Made by a program: the position numbers and the translations under genes
Assembly: GCA_003550275.1 (NCBI GenBank)
Contig: QXCW01000002.1
Location: 620,001-684,000 of the forward strand
DNA from: Flavobacteriaceae bacterium MAR_2010_72
GTDB lineage: Bacteria > Bacteroidota > Bacteroidia > Flavobacteriales > Flavobacteriaceae
Direction: 5' to 3'
Length of the DNA: 64,000 bases
Notes under the pieces: model-generated
Told to the model about the DNA's origin: nothing
The model's input: the letters and a program-made list of their open reading frames with translations, nothing else
Databases searched by the model: none
Shown: one piece after another, positions 18,286-27,479 of the stretch
Position numbering within the stretch: position 1 is the stretch's first letter
How the letters are laid out: every line of letters starts with the position of its first letter

Positions 18286-19779
18286 ATGAAGCTCAACTTT
18301 AAAATAATTTTTCATTTTTTAGGATTGTTGCTTCTCTTCAATGGTGGCTTTATGTTGCTGTCGGCGCTCATCAGTTTTATTTATAAAGACGGTGTGACTT
18401 TAGAACTAGTACTTTCTGGTGTAGCTATACTTTTAATGGGCCTTTTTGTGATGGTAAGTACCAAAAATCACACCAAGGAAATGAACAAGCGCGAAGGCTA
18501 TATTGTGGTCACTTTTGGATGGATTATCATGGCCTTGTCAGGGGCATTGCCCTATATGCTTACTGGTGTTATTCCCAACTTTACAAGTGCTTTTTTTGAA
18601 ACCATGTCGGGATATACAACCACCGGTGCTACTATTTTAAATGATATTGAAGCGGTACCAAAAGGCGTGTTGTTTTGGCGTAGTATGACGCATTGGATAG
18701 GCGGTATGGGTATTATTGTACTGGCAATTGCCATTTTACCTTTATTGGGGATAGGAGGGATGCAGCTGTTTGCAGCAGAAGCTCCAGGGCCTAATGCGGA
18801 TAAACTCCACCCGAGAATTACCGACACAGCCAAACGCTTATGGCTCATTTATTTTAGTTATACCGCTGCTGAAACTATTCTGTTACAAGTTGCAGGCATG
18901 TCCTTTTTTGATGCGATCAACCATTCTATGAGTACGCTTTCTACTGGAGGATTCTCAACAAAAAATGCAAGTTTAGCACATTGGAATAGTCAGCCCATCA
19001 TTCAATACATTGTGATGTTGTTTATGTTTTTGGCAGGAACCAATTTCGTATTAAGTTATTTTGCCTTTAAGGGTAGGATTCAAAAAATTATAAAAGATGA
19101 GGAATTCAAACTCTATCTGAAGTTCATCGCCATTTTTACGATTATTTCTGCTTTGATCATCTATTTTAAAGCGGATCTGTCGATCTCAACCCTTGACCAT
19201 CCTATGGTTTGGGGTAAAGCCGAAAGTGCTATTAGACATGGTTTGTTCCAAGTGTTGGCAATAGTAACTACGACAGGGTTTATAACTGCCGATTATACGC
19301 TTTGGACACCCTTTTTAGTCGTGTTTTTCTTTGGATTGATGTTTCTCGGTGGTTCGGCTGGGAGTACTTCGGGTGGTGTAAAAGTAGTAAGACACTTAAT
19401 TTTGATTAAAAACGGATTCCTAGAGTTTAAAAGAGCACTGCATCCTAATGCTATTTTGCCGGTACGTTATAATACCAAATCGGTTTCTGGGGATATTGTA
19501 TTTAATATTCTTGCTTTCTTTATTTTATATATGCTTTCTTTTATTGTAGGCGCTTTGGTGTTTTCCATGTTTCAAATTGATTTTCAATCTGCCATTGGTT
19601 TATCAGCCTCTAGTTTGGGTAATGTTGGCCCTGCATTGGGCAACTTTGGGCCCGTTAACAATTATGCGTCCTTACCTTTATTGGCGCAATGGTGGGCTTC
19701 CTTTTTAATGCTTATTGGCAGGTTAGAATTGTTTACTGTTTTAATTCTTTTTACACCTTTTTTCTGGAGAAATAGATAA
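18286..19779 (+). CDS. trkH: Trk potassium channel subunit TrkH
   Basis: Membrane K+ translocation subunit, 497 residues, the normal size for TrkH. The four P-loop selectivity segments are visible: 'MSGYTTTGATIL', 'MSTLSTGGFSTK', 'IVTTTGFITADY' and 'SASSLGNVGPALGNFGP'. Hydrophobic segments run throughout. Its last 93 codons (19501-19779), including the fourth P-loop, are repeated as a diverged truncated copy at 27460-27738, with about 7.7 kb of other genes between. The intact gene may therefore be a recombinant. Confidence 0.95.
   Translation: MKLNFKIIFHFLGLLLLFNGGFMLLSALISFIYKDGVTLELVLSGVAILLMGLFVMVSTKNHTKEMNKREGYIVVTFGWIIMALSGALPYMLTGVIPNFTSAFFETMSGYTTTGATILNDIEAVPKGVLFWRSMTHWIGGMGIIVLAIAILPLLGIGGMQLFAAEAPGPNADKLHPRITDTAKRLWLIYFSYTAAETILLQVAGMSFFDAINHSMSTLSTGGFSTKNASLAHWNSQPIIQYIVMLFMFLAGTNFVLSYFAFKGRIQKIIKDEEFKLYLKFIAIFTIISALIIYFKADLSISTLDHPMVWGKAESAIRHGLFQVLAIVTTTGFITADYTLWTPFLVVFFFGLMFLGGSAGSTSGGVKVVRHLILIKNGFLEFKRALHPNAILPVRYNTKSVSGDIVFNILAFFILYMLSFIVGALVFSMFQIDFQSAIGLSASSLGNVGPALGNFGPVNNYASLPLLAQWWASFLMLIGRLELFTVLILFTPFFWRNR
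19501..19779 (+). repeat. Left copy of the trkH 3'-end direct repeat
   Basis: A 279-base segment at the end of trkH that is repeated without gaps at 27460-27738. My hand alignment gives about 32 mismatches (about 88-89% identity), most of them synonymous. See the matching pseudogene entry. Confidence 0.9.
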
Positions 19780-19901
19780 TCGGTTTTCTAAATTTATCCT
19801 TTGACAGAAACTTAGAAAGGCCTCAACTTAATTGGTATATTCTATTAAAATGTTGTAAACTTCTTAAAGAATTATGTAAAATTAATCACTTCATTCCATA
19901 A

Positions 19902-19909
19902 TATCTTTG
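19902..19909 (+). promoter_or_regulatory. Promoter -7 box for the 68-residue membrane protein
   Basis: TATCTTTG, 48 bases upstream of the start at 19957. A small hairpin GAGCA/TGCTC (19917-19929) lies in the predicted leader. Confidence 0.4.
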
Positions 19910-19956
19910 TGCCATTGAGCAAACTGCTCTTCGTTAACTAATTAAATTCAGAAAAC

Positions 19957-20163
19957 ATGAACAAGAGTATTAAATCAATATTGATGATTGTAGGAGTAGT
20001 GCTAATAGGATATGGTATTTACACAATAGTTGTACCAGAAACTATATTAAGTATTGGTTCATTGGATGTAAAAGCCAAGGACACCAACAACAACTCATAC
20101 ATAATGACAGGATTAGGGCTAGCAGCACTTCTTTTCAGCATTATAGGTAGTCGTAAATCTTAA
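19957..20163 (+). CDS. Small two-segment membrane protein
   Basis: 68 residues with two hydrophobic segments (about 5-25 and 48-64) separated by a polar loop 'SLDVKAKDTNNNS'. No family recognised with certainty. It is the first gene of the block inserted after trkH and has its own -7 box. Confidence 0.7.
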   Translation: MNKSIKSILMIVGVVLIGYGIYTIVVPETILSIGSLDVKAKDTNNNSYIMTGLGLAALLFSIIGSRKS

Positions 20164-20235
20164 CATGATTTATAACTTAAAACAGTTATTAGAATCATTA
20201 AAAATGGCCTTGTCTAATTTAAAAACAATATTACC

Positions 20236-20502
20236 ATGTCACTTATAATTAAAAAAAGCAATAACGTATATGAGTTAAAAGGGTCACTTGTTAAATTCAA
20301 TATCCCTTTATTCGAAAAAATATTTCAGGATTTTTTTGTTATAAATAGCGACCTGAGAATAAACATTATTAATTTGGAAAGAATTGATAGTTTCGGCCTT
20401 AATGCTATTGCTAAATTAAATAATGAAGCCATTTCGTACCAAAAAACATTTTCTATAATAGGGATGGGAAATAAGGAATTATTTAATCTTTTTAAAGTTT
20501 AG
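20236..20502 (+). CDS. STAS-like domain protein
   Basis: 88 residues with the STAS layout: beta hairpin 'NVYELKGSLVKFNIPLFEKI' at the start, then 'INIINLERIDSFGLNAIAKL', where Ser sits in the position of the phosphorylatable serine of anti-sigma antagonists, then 'SIIGMGNKELFNLF'. STAS proteins act in anti-sigma/antagonist switches or lipid transport. No cognate kinase of the RsbW type lies nearby. The family call rests on pattern only. Confidence 0.6.
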   Translation: MSLIIKKSNNVYELKGSLVKFNIPLFEKIFQDFFVINSDLRINIINLERIDSFGLNAIAKLNNEAISYQKTFSIIGMGNKELFNLFKV

Positions 20503-20643
20503 AACTTGTATTATTTATTGAGATAAAATATTTGCAAAAACAGAAAAATTTATACTGTCTGAAGTGATTATTCAAAGCATATTGACATTGGTTGGTTGGT
20601 TAGTTATTCATGCTTTGTTATTCATCTTTAGGCAGTTTTTAAA

Positions 20644-21774
20644 ATGTTGAACTATATGATATCAAAAAATCACATCACACCCAGTGCTTTTAGCTTGCTT
20701 TCACTTATTGCTATTGTATTTGTTTTATATATTTTAAAACCATTGATCATACCTATATTGTATGCGTCTATACTGACAATTATGATATTTCCTATTCAAA
20801 ATTTTCTAGAAAAAAAATGGAGATGCAATCGCTTATTTGCGGCTTTGTGTTCAATAACAATAATATTCACTATAACTGCATTATTAGGTACTATAATCTA
20901 TTTTAGACTTAATGCCTTAATTGGTAACAGTGAAATCTATATTGCAAAATTAACAACACTATACTATAACTTTATAGAATTTACTTATGACACCTTTGGA
21001 ATAAGTAGAAATAGCTCATTGTTCACAAAAGATTTAAGAATTGAAAGCCTATTGAAAGGACGCTTTGATCAAATTGGAGAATTTATCTACGAATCAGGTT
21101 CTTTATTCAGCTACTTTGTTTTAGTACCTATTTATCTGTTTTTCTTTTTGTACTACCGACGATTTTTTAGGGTATTTTATTATAAATTATTTAGAAATAA
21201 GCCCAAAGTATTTTTAAACAGAATGATCAGGAAAGTATATAATATTCAACAGAATTACTTACTGGGATTAATTAAGGTTATTATTATTGTTGGATGTTTA
21301 AACAGTATTGGATTGCTTTTGTTAGGAATTGGAAACCCTTTCTTTTTTGGTTTTTTGGCTGCATTTTTATTGCTAATACCTTATATAGGCATTTTCATTG
21401 GATCGTTATTGCCCGCAATTGTTGCGTTAGCAACTAAAGATTCTGCTTGGTATGCTCTTGGTGTTATTGCCATATTTGGCTTTATACAGTTTTTGGAAGG
21501 GAATTTCATTACGCCAAAAATAACAGGTTCTAAAGTGAGTATTAATGCTTTTGTAGCCATACTATCGCTTATAGTTTTTTCAATGTTGTGGGGCATTGCA
21601 GGTATGATAGTGGCATTGCCCGTTACGGCTACATTAAAAATTATTTTTGACAATACTCCGGAATACCACGCCTATGGATTTTTAATGGGAGAACCAATAG
21701 ACAAGCACTTGCACAGCTCTCTTAGAAATAGACTAAAAGCATGGCGAAAAATAAGAAAGATGAAACAACTTTAG
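20644..21774 (+). CDS. AI-2E family transporter (PerM-like permease)
   Basis: 376 residues with about seven to eight membrane segments: N-terminal pair near 17-50, one near 70-90, one near 155-175, and a C-terminal cluster from about 215 to 340 containing 'LAAFLLLIPYIGIFIGSLLPA' and 'QFLEGNFITPKITGSKVSINAF', the family's conserved core. Members have been linked to autoinducer-2 export, Na+/H+ exchange and osmotic tolerance; the substrate cannot be read here. A second possible start lies 4 codons downstream. Part of the inserted block. Confidence 0.85.
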   Translation: MLNYMISKNHITPSAFSLLSLIAIVFVLYILKPLIIPILYASILTIMIFPIQNFLEKKWRCNRLFAALCSITIIFTITALLGTIIYFRLNALIGNSEIYIAKLTTLYYNFIEFTYDTFGISRNSSLFTKDLRIESLLKGRFDQIGEFIYESGSLFSYFVLVPIYLFFFLYYRRFFRVFYYKLFRNKPKVFLNRMIRKVYNIQQNYLLGLIKVIIIVGCLNSIGLLLLGIGNPFFFGFLAAFLLLIPYIGIFIGSLLPAIVALATKDSAWYALGVIAIFGFIQFLEGNFITPKITGSKVSINAFVAILSLIVFSMLWGIAGMIVALPVTATLKIIFDNTPEYHAYGFLMGEPIDKHLHSSLRNRLKAWRKIRKMKQL

Positions 21775-21879
21775 GTTATTTATCTTGATCTGGTTAAATA
21801 ACAAATAAACTACCATTTATACAAACCCCTTCACTACCTTTACTTGTTAGCCTATTAATGAGAGGTTAACCGATTCATT

Positions 21880-22455
21880 ATGAAATTATTCTTAAAATTT
21901 GATTTTAATACAGTAAGTAAAAAAGTTTTGGAGTTTAAGTTTAATGAGTTCAATATCAAACATAAAATCTTGGGTTTTGGAGAGGTTGAACTTTTGAAAA
22001 AATTAACTTCAGATGAATATGAAACATTAGAAGCCTCTTTAAACGATTATGGTATTGAAATAGTGGAAAATGAGAAAAGCATATTGGTTCAAAAAATTAA
22101 AGACGCCATTGTAGACATGGTCTTTAATGAAGATACCAATGTGAATGTGAAAAGCTCGGTGTATCTATCGGAAAGGTTGGGGCACAGTTATGGCTATCTT
22201 TCCAATTTGTTTTCTGAAGTCACATTTTCATCTGTAGAAAACTTTATGATCATTCAAAAAATTGAATATTCAAAACAGCTCCTTTTAAATACAGATTTAA
22301 CCTTAACCGAAATTGCATTCAAACTCAATTATTCCAGTGTTGCACATTTGAGTACACAATTTAAAAATACAACAGGTATTACCCCTTCTGCATTTCAGCG
22401 CATTATTTTTAAAAGAAGGGACATTGCCCAACAAAAAAACAACTCCTTACATTAA
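21880..22455 (+). CDS. AraC family transcriptional regulator
   Basis: 191 residues. The C-terminal half (about 85-185) is an AraC double helix-turn-helix: 'YLSERLGHSYGYLSNLFSE' and 'LTLTEIAFKLNYSSVAHLST', ending 'FKNTTGITPSAFQRI'. The N-terminal 75 residues form a small alpha/beta domain unlike the usual sugar-binding cupin. It lies 6 bases before a response regulator and a histidine kinase, so the three probably form one regulatory operon. Confidence 0.88.
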   Translation: MKLFLKFDFNTVSKKVLEFKFNEFNIKHKILGFGEVELLKKLTSDEYETLEASLNDYGIEIVENEKSILVQKIKDAIVDMVFNEDTNVNVKSSVYLSERLGHSYGYLSNLFSEVTFSSVENFMIIQKIEYSKQLLLNTDLTLTEIAFKLNYSSVAHLSTQFKNTTGITPSAFQRIIFKRRDIAQQKNNSLH

Positions 22456-22461
22456 CAATTC

Positions 22462-22908
22462 ATGCAAAACGACTATATCCACTTAATTCTGGCAGATGAT
22501 GATGAAGATGACCGTCTTTTTTTTACGGATGCCTTCAGTGAATTAAAAATGAACACAAGAGTCAATACGTTTAATGATGGTGTAGAACTCATGAATTATT
22601 TAAACAAGGAAGACGCACTTATGCCCAATGTCCTTTTTCTGGATCTGAACATGCCAAAAAAAACTGGAATAGAATGTTTGATTGAAATTAAGGCCAATAC
22701 TAAAATGTCCGGAATTGCCATTGTTATTTATTCTACATCGGCATCCGAAGAAGATATTGAAAAAACATTTGTACTTGGCGCCAATATTTACATAAAAAAA
22801 CCAGGTGACTTTAAAAAACTTAAAAAGGTGCTTTCAGAAGTCGTTTCAATTAATTGGCAATATCACACCAACAGTTTAAATAAAGACAATTTTTTATTGC
22901 GACTTTAA
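22462..22908 (+). CDS. Single-domain response regulator
   Basis: 148 residues, one receiver domain and no output domain, of the Rcp1 type that often pairs with phytochrome-like kinases. Acidic cluster 'LADDDEDD', phosphoacceptor in 'VLFLDLNMPKKTG', Ser/Thr in 'VIYSTSA' and the Lys in 'YIKKPGDF' are all present. Its stop overlaps the kinase start by one base (TAATG), which points to a cognate pair with coupled translation. Confidence 0.92.
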   Translation: MQNDYIHLILADDDEDDRLFFTDAFSELKMNTRVNTFNDGVELMNYLNKEDALMPNVLFLDLNMPKKTGIECLIEIKANTKMSGIAIVIYSTSASEEDIEKTFVLGANIYIKKPGDFKKLKKVLSEVVSINWQYHTNSLNKDNFLLRL

Positions 22909-24695
22909 TGAGAACGAAAAATCTATTTAAATCGGTGTTATTTTTAAGGATCGTTCTTTTATTCGGATTGTTTATCATTCTTTTAATAGGAGGCTTTACT
23001 TACCAACATATTTCCAATTTAACCGATTCCACAAAAATAGTGATTAGCACCTATGATGTTAATGTCGAATTGGAACATATAAATTCTTATTTAAGCGATG
23101 CCGAAAGTGGGCATAGAAAATATACGCTGACAAAAGATGCTTTGTATTTAGTACCCTACATAGATGCCAGGGAAAATATTAATAATTCAATTCTTAAACT
23201 AAAAAAATTAACAATAGAAAATGCTATACAACAGAAAAACTTAGCAGTATTGAATAATTTAATAGACAAACTTTTCACTAACTTTTCTAAAACGGATGTC
23301 CTTGTTAAAAATGATGAAATTAACACCGAATCATTTAAATCAAGATTATTTGAAGAAAAAATAATACTGGATAGTATAAGGCGTCAAGTCAAAGAAATTA
23401 CTGATTTAGAGAATAAATTGCTTGATGATCGGCAAAAAGATTATCAAAGTGATTTGCGGTTTACACCCTTGTTTTTTTATTTAATTTTATTGGTTACACT
23501 GGTTATAATCATTATAGCATTTAGTAAAATCAATACCAATTTAATAAAAATAAAAGCACAAAACGACCAGTTATTGATCTTTAAAGAATCAACCAATCAA
23601 TCCGAAATTATTGGCAAACATGGTAATTGGGTTTGGCATATCGATTCCAATATATTTACCTATTCAGATAATCTGTATCGACTTTTAGGGGAAGAACCTC
23701 AATCATTCGAAGCCAACTTTGATAATTTTTTGAAATTTGTTCATCCAGAAGATGTCGATAGATTATCGAAAGAATTGGATAACATGATTGAAGTTGAAGA
23801 GTTGCCTTTTGTAAGTTATAGAATTGTTCAAAAAGATGGTACTATAAAACATTTAAAGGCATACGCAAAAGCGTTTTATAGTACAGATGGCCAAAAAAGG
23901 TTATTGGGAATTACCAGTAATATTACCGATGAGATTGAAAATTTTCTTGAGCTAGAAGAACGAAATTTGGAACTGGAACGAAATAACAAAGAACTTTCGG
24001 CTTTTAATTATGCTGCCAGTCATGATTTACAGGAACCTCTACGAAAAATACAGACTTTTGTTTCCAGACTTGAAGAAAAAGAAGCCGATAAATTTTCAGA
24101 TTCTGGGCATCAATATTTGGAACGTATCAAATCAGCATCTGCCCGAATGCGGGCTTTGATAGATGATTTGCTTCAGTTTTCTAGGACCAATAAACCTGAT
24201 AAAGAGTTTGTAATAGCAGATTTAAATGAACTTTTTGAAAACGCAAAACAGGATGTAGCTATAACTATTCTAGAAAAAAAGGCACAAATTAAAAGTGATA
24301 ACTTACCAAAAGCAAAGGTAATAGCATTTCAGATGCAGCAATTATTTTTAAATCTATTGAGTAATTCCTTAAAATATAGTAAAAAAGAAACGTACCCAGT
24401 AATTAATATGAACTACTCAAAAGTGAAGGCAACTGATGAACCACATTTATTAAAGGCTACTAAAGACCAGTACCATAAAATCACTTTTACCGATAATGGT
24501 ATTGGTTTTGATCAAAAATATGCCGAGAAAATATTTGACTTATTTAATAGGTTGCACAATAAGCAAGAGTATTCTGGAACGGGAATTGGGCTATCTATCT
24601 GTAAAAAAATTATCGAAAACCATAAGGGATTTATTTTTGCCAAAGGTGAGATCAATGCCGGCTCTGTTTTTACAATTTATCTTCCTTTCAGTTAA
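22908..24695 (+). CDS. CHASE3-PAS sensor histidine kinase
   Basis: 595 residues. Membrane segment 1 (about 10-30), an extracytoplasmic helical domain of the CHASE3 type (about 35-182), membrane segment 2 (about 187-205), a PAS domain (about 235-345), HisKA with the phosphoacceptor His372 in 'AASHDLQEPLRKIQTF', and HATPase_c with 'LFLNLLSNSLKYSKK', 'ITFTDNGIGFDQKYAEKIF' and 'YSGTGIGLSICKKI'. The ligand is unknown. Co-translated with the preceding response regulator inside the inserted block. Confidence 0.93.
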   Translation: MRTKNLFKSVLFLRIVLLFGLFIILLIGGFTYQHISNLTDSTKIVISTYDVNVELEHINSYLSDAESGHRKYTLTKDALYLVPYIDARENINNSILKLKKLTIENAIQQKNLAVLNNLIDKLFTNFSKTDVLVKNDEINTESFKSRLFEEKIILDSIRRQVKEITDLENKLLDDRQKDYQSDLRFTPLFFYLILLVTLVIIIIAFSKINTNLIKIKAQNDQLLIFKESTNQSEIIGKHGNWVWHIDSNIFTYSDNLYRLLGEEPQSFEANFDNFLKFVHPEDVDRLSKELDNMIEVEELPFVSYRIVQKDGTIKHLKAYAKAFYSTDGQKRLLGITSNITDEIENFLELEERNLELERNNKELSAFNYAASHDLQEPLRKIQTFVSRLEEKEADKFSDSGHQYLERIKSASARMRALIDDLLQFSRTNKPDKEFVIADLNELFENAKQDVAITILEKKAQIKSDNLPKAKVIAFQMQQLFLNLLSNSLKYSKKETYPVINMNYSKVKATDEPHLLKATKDQYHKITFTDNGIGFDQKYAEKIFDLFNRLHNKQEYSGTGIGLSICKKIIENHKGFIFAKGEINAGSVFTIYLPFS

Positions 24696-24915
24696 TTTTG
24701 ATAATTTCATGTTTTCCTAAAATACTTTTATTAAAAACTTAGGGCATAACTATTCTTGATGTTTTGCTTATCACACTTCACCATTCGTTAATTACTATTT
24801 TTTTCAACTGCCTATACATAGTAATTGTATAATAAGCACTCAAAATGCTGTAACGCATAATGGTTAAATGGGTTGCACCTTTGTTTTATCAAATAACAAT
24901 TTAATATCAAACATC

Positions 24916-25062
24916 ATGAGAAGTTTATTATATCTAGTAGCCGTAATTCTTGTAATAGGTTGGGCTTTAGGATTCTTTGTTTACAGTGCGGGTTCAATAA
25001 TCCACATTTTACTGGTCATTGCAGTTATTGCAATATTACTTAGACTTATTGGTGGACGATAG
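24916..25062 (+). CDS. Lmo0937 family small membrane protein
   Basis: 48 residues, two hydrophobic segments ('LLYLVAVILVIGWALGFF' and 'IIHILLVIAVIAILLRLIGG'), the exact layout of Lmo0937-type proteins. The start is set at 24916 (MRSLLYL); upstream in-frame codons would add an unrelated polar leader. These proteins are stress- and stationary-phase-associated in several phyla, with unknown mechanism. Confidence 0.75.
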   Translation: MRSLLYLVAVILVIGWALGFFVYSAGSIIHILLVIAVIAILLRLIGGR

Positions 25063-25166
25063 ATTTATAGGAGGAAAAGGCGCATTAAGCCTATGAAGCC
25101 TCAATTAAAAATAATGGAACTGCCAATTAACTTGGCAGGGCAAATAATTAATTAAAAACAAAAATT

Positions 25167-25427
25167 ATGAAATCAAATGTATTGGGTATTGTAGCTGGAT
25201 TAGCTGCCGGAGCTTTATTAGGAGTGCTTTTTGCACCAGATAAAGGCTCAAAAACAAGAAAAAAAATTAAAAATAAAACAAGTGAAGCCAAAAAGGATTT
25301 AAAGAAAGAATTTGATAATTTTTTAGATACGGTATCAAAAAAATACAATTCAGTTGTAGATAAAGGAGAAGACGTATTAGAAAAAGGAAAAGAGAAAGTT
25401 AACCATGTAGTTAATTCTAAAAATTAA
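25167..25427 (+). CDS. YtxH domain protein
   Basis: 86 residues: an N-terminal glycine-rich membrane segment 'VLGIVAGLAAGALLGVLFAP', then 'DKGSKTRKKIKNKTSEAKKD' and a long charged helix. This is the YtxH general-stress family layout. Located 105 bases after the Lmo0937-like gene and 10 bases before the next gene. Confidence 0.82.
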   Translation: MKSNVLGIVAGLAAGALLGVLFAPDKGSKTRKKIKNKTSEAKKDLKKEFDNFLDTVSKKYNSVVDKGEDVLEKGKEKVNHVVNSKN

Positions 25428-25437
25428 AAACAATTCC

Positions 25438-25845
25438 GTGGAACATACAGCTGACAGCCTAGAAATGCTTTATGAAAAAGCAAGGAAATACACTCAAACC
25501 AGTTTAGATTTACTTGTGTTAAATACAATAGATAAATCGGCTGATGTACTTTCTTCTTTAGCATCAAGGGTTTTTATTGCTCTGGCTGTTGCCATGTTCA
25601 CATTGTTCATCAATATAGGAATTAGCCTTTTTATTGGTAAGCTTTTAAATGAATACTATTTAGGGTTTTTCATCGTATCGGGCTTTTATTTCATAATAGC
25701 AGGTGTTTTATATGTTTTTAAGGACAAACTTATTGAAACTCCTATAGCCAATTTGATAATTGCCAAATTATTGAAATCCAAAAAATCTGGTATTCACGTT
25801 TTTGACAAAGACAAATTTAAAGAGAACGAAAATGAGACCGTCTAA
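25438..25845 (+). CDS. Membrane protein, phage-holin-like family
   Basis: 135 residues with a GTG start at 25438. A charged N-terminal helix is followed by two hydrophobic segments (about 43-67 and 77-97) and a basic C-terminus, like the holin-like proteins often found beside YtxH genes. A later ATG ('MLYEKARKY') is possible. Its end overlaps the next gene by 14 bases. Confidence 0.7.
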   Translation: MEHTADSLEMLYEKARKYTQTSLDLLVLNTIDKSADVLSSLASRVFIALAVAMFTLFINIGISLFIGKLLNEYYLGFFIVSGFYFIIAGVLYVFKDKLIETPIANLIIAKLLKSKKSGIHVFDKDKFKENENETV

Positions 25846-26176
25846 AAATCAAATACAATCTTTGGAAGAAGCAATAAATTACTTGGAAATTCAAAGAAAG
25901 AATGAGTTTAATGATTTAAAAGCACAGCTTTTTAAAACCTCTGAACATTTTAGACCTATCAATATAATAAGTCAAACCATAAAAGTTTTAGGGGAATCAC
26001 CGGTACTTAAAACCAATCTTTTTGAAACATTATTAAGTGTGACTGGAGGTTATTTCTCAAAGAAAATGATCTTGGGCAAATCAAATTCCTTTAGCAAAAA
26101 GATTCTGGGATATATCATACAGTACAGTGCAACAAATTTTATTTCAAAAAAAGTCAGTTCAAATACAAACGATTAA
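25832..26176 (+). CDS. Hypothetical protein of the stress cluster
   Basis: 114 residues from an ATG at 25832, inside the end of the preceding gene. The N-terminal 35 residues look like a coiled coil ('IQSLEEAINYLEIQRKNEF'). The rest contains 'GGYFSKKMILGKSNSFSKKI' and a weakly hydrophobic end. No family recognised. The 14-base overlap suggests co-translation with the holin-like protein. Confidence 0.7.
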   Translation: MRPSKNQIQSLEEAINYLEIQRKNEFNDLKAQLFKTSEHFRPINIISQTIKVLGESPVLKTNLFETLLSVTGGYFSKKMILGKSNSFSKKILGYIIQYSATNFISKKVSSNTND

Positions 26177-26218
26177 AAAAATAAAACAAACAATAATAAT
26201 AATTTAAAAACAAGAAAA

Positions 26219-26881
26219 ATGAAAACATTAAAATTAACATTAGCAACTGTTGCTATGGCAGTAATATTTACATCTTGTAAAGATGATAAAAATGATATAG
26301 CACAAAAAAAAGTAGAAAGGTTTAGTACCTATGTCGATTCTGTAAGTAATGTGGCGGCCAATGATATTGCCATGAATTGGGAACGAGTTGAAAGTGACTA
26401 TCAAAAAAATAAAACCGAAGCAAATGAGGCTATCATATCCATTGAAGAAAAGGCTGAATTACAAGCCTCAATTGATGCATCAACTGAACAATATATAGCG
26501 TTTAAAGTGGAAGTGAATACTGAAATTGCACAAAAAGAAGCAGCCAATTCAAAACTAATGATGCAACAATCGTTATTGGGTAATGGTTTTACTGGTGGAG
26601 ATATGAAATTCACTTGGATCAATAAGGATAATATTTTAAGTGTTTATGACAATTTTGTAACTACAGTTGAAATAAATAAAGACACCTATTCAAGAGAAGA
26701 TTGGGATGAAATCAAATTATTGTATGAAGCTATAGATACCAGAAAAAATACGGTTGAAAATGAAGGTTTAACAAGTGAGGATAATAGAAAAATAGCAGGT
26801 TTAAAATTGAAATTTGCCCCTATGTACACATTCAACAGAATGGGTGCAAAATCTGATGAAAACGCAGCTGCCAAACAATAA
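26219..26881 (+). CDS. Hypothetical lipoprotein
   Basis: 220 residues with a lipoprotein signal ending at Cys20 ('AVIFTSCKDDKND'). The mature part is helical and highly charged, including 'EEKAELQASIDASTEQYIAF' and a C-terminal helix, compatible with a periplasmic coiled-coil protein. No family recognised. Next to the following outer-membrane protein gene (31 bases). Confidence 0.75.
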   Translation: MKTLKLTLATVAMAVIFTSCKDDKNDIAQKKVERFSTYVDSVSNVAANDIAMNWERVESDYQKNKTEANEAIISIEEKAELQASIDASTEQYIAFKVEVNTEIAQKEAANSKLMMQQSLLGNGFTGGDMKFTWINKDNILSVYDNFVTTVEINKDTYSREDWDEIKLLYEAIDTRKNTVENEGLTSEDNRKIAGLKLKFAPMYTFNRMGAKSDENAAAKQ

Positions 26882-26912
26882 TTAACATTAATAATTAAAT
26901 AAAAATAAATAG

Positions 26913-27416
26913 ATGAAAAAACTATTAATAACCGGTATAATAGTATTGATTGCTAGTGTATCAATGAACGCACAAGACATTTCGAAGAACGCCTTAGGAT
27001 TAAGATTGGGGGACAGTGGTGGTTTTGGAGCAGAAATATCGTATCAAGGTAGATTAAGTTCTACTAACCGATTGGAGTTGGATTTAGGATGGAGAAATGG
27101 TAAAAACTATGACGGCTTTAAGCTTGCCGGCTTATACCAATGGGTTTGGAATATTGACAGTGGTTTTAATTGGTATGCTGGACTTGGTGGTGGAGTAGGA
27201 TCTTATAGTTTTAATGACAATAGCGATAGTAATAATGGTAACGATTATAACGATACGTTCGTGTTTGCCGCAGGTGATATAGGCATTGAATACAATTTTG
27301 ATATCCCCTTATTGATTTCTTTGGACTTTAGACCAGAATTAGGATTTGGTAATAAACTTTACGACAATAATGATTTAGGGCTTGACATTGCTTTAGGTTT
27401 AAGATACCAGTTTTAG
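26913..27416 (+). CDS. Small outer-membrane beta-barrel protein
   Basis: 167 residues. Signal peptide 'LLITGIIVLIASVSMNAQ', then alternating amphipathic strands ('AEISYQGRLSSTNRLELDLGW', 'GLYQWVWNIDSGFNWYAGLG') and a terminal 'ALGLRYQF' with final Phe, typical of eight-stranded barrels. Asp/Asn-rich loops are exposed. Last gene of the inserted block, followed 28 bases later by a strong terminator. Confidence 0.82.
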   Translation: MKKLLITGIIVLIASVSMNAQDISKNALGLRLGDSGGFGAEISYQGRLSSTNRLELDLGWRNGKNYDGFKLAGLYQWVWNIDSGFNWYAGLGGGVGSYSFNDNSDSNNGNDYNDTFVFAAGDIGIEYNFDIPLLISLDFRPELGFGNKLYDNNDLGLDIALGLRYQF

Positions 27417-27444
27417 CTAAAAAAGATACTATATAACAAATTGC

Positions 27445-27479
27445 AAAAAAGCCAGAACGTTTAACGTTCTGGCTTTTTT
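27445..27479. terminator. Perfect 16-bp palindromic terminator at the island edge
   Basis: AAAAAAGCCAGAACGT (27445-27460) and ACGTTCTGGCTTTTTT (27464-27479) are perfect reverse complements with a 3-base loop. The right arm is also homologous, in frame, to trkH codons for FN(V/I)LAFF. The terminator therefore incorporates coding sequence of the truncated trkH copy, and the left arm is its inverted image. Confidence 0.9.
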
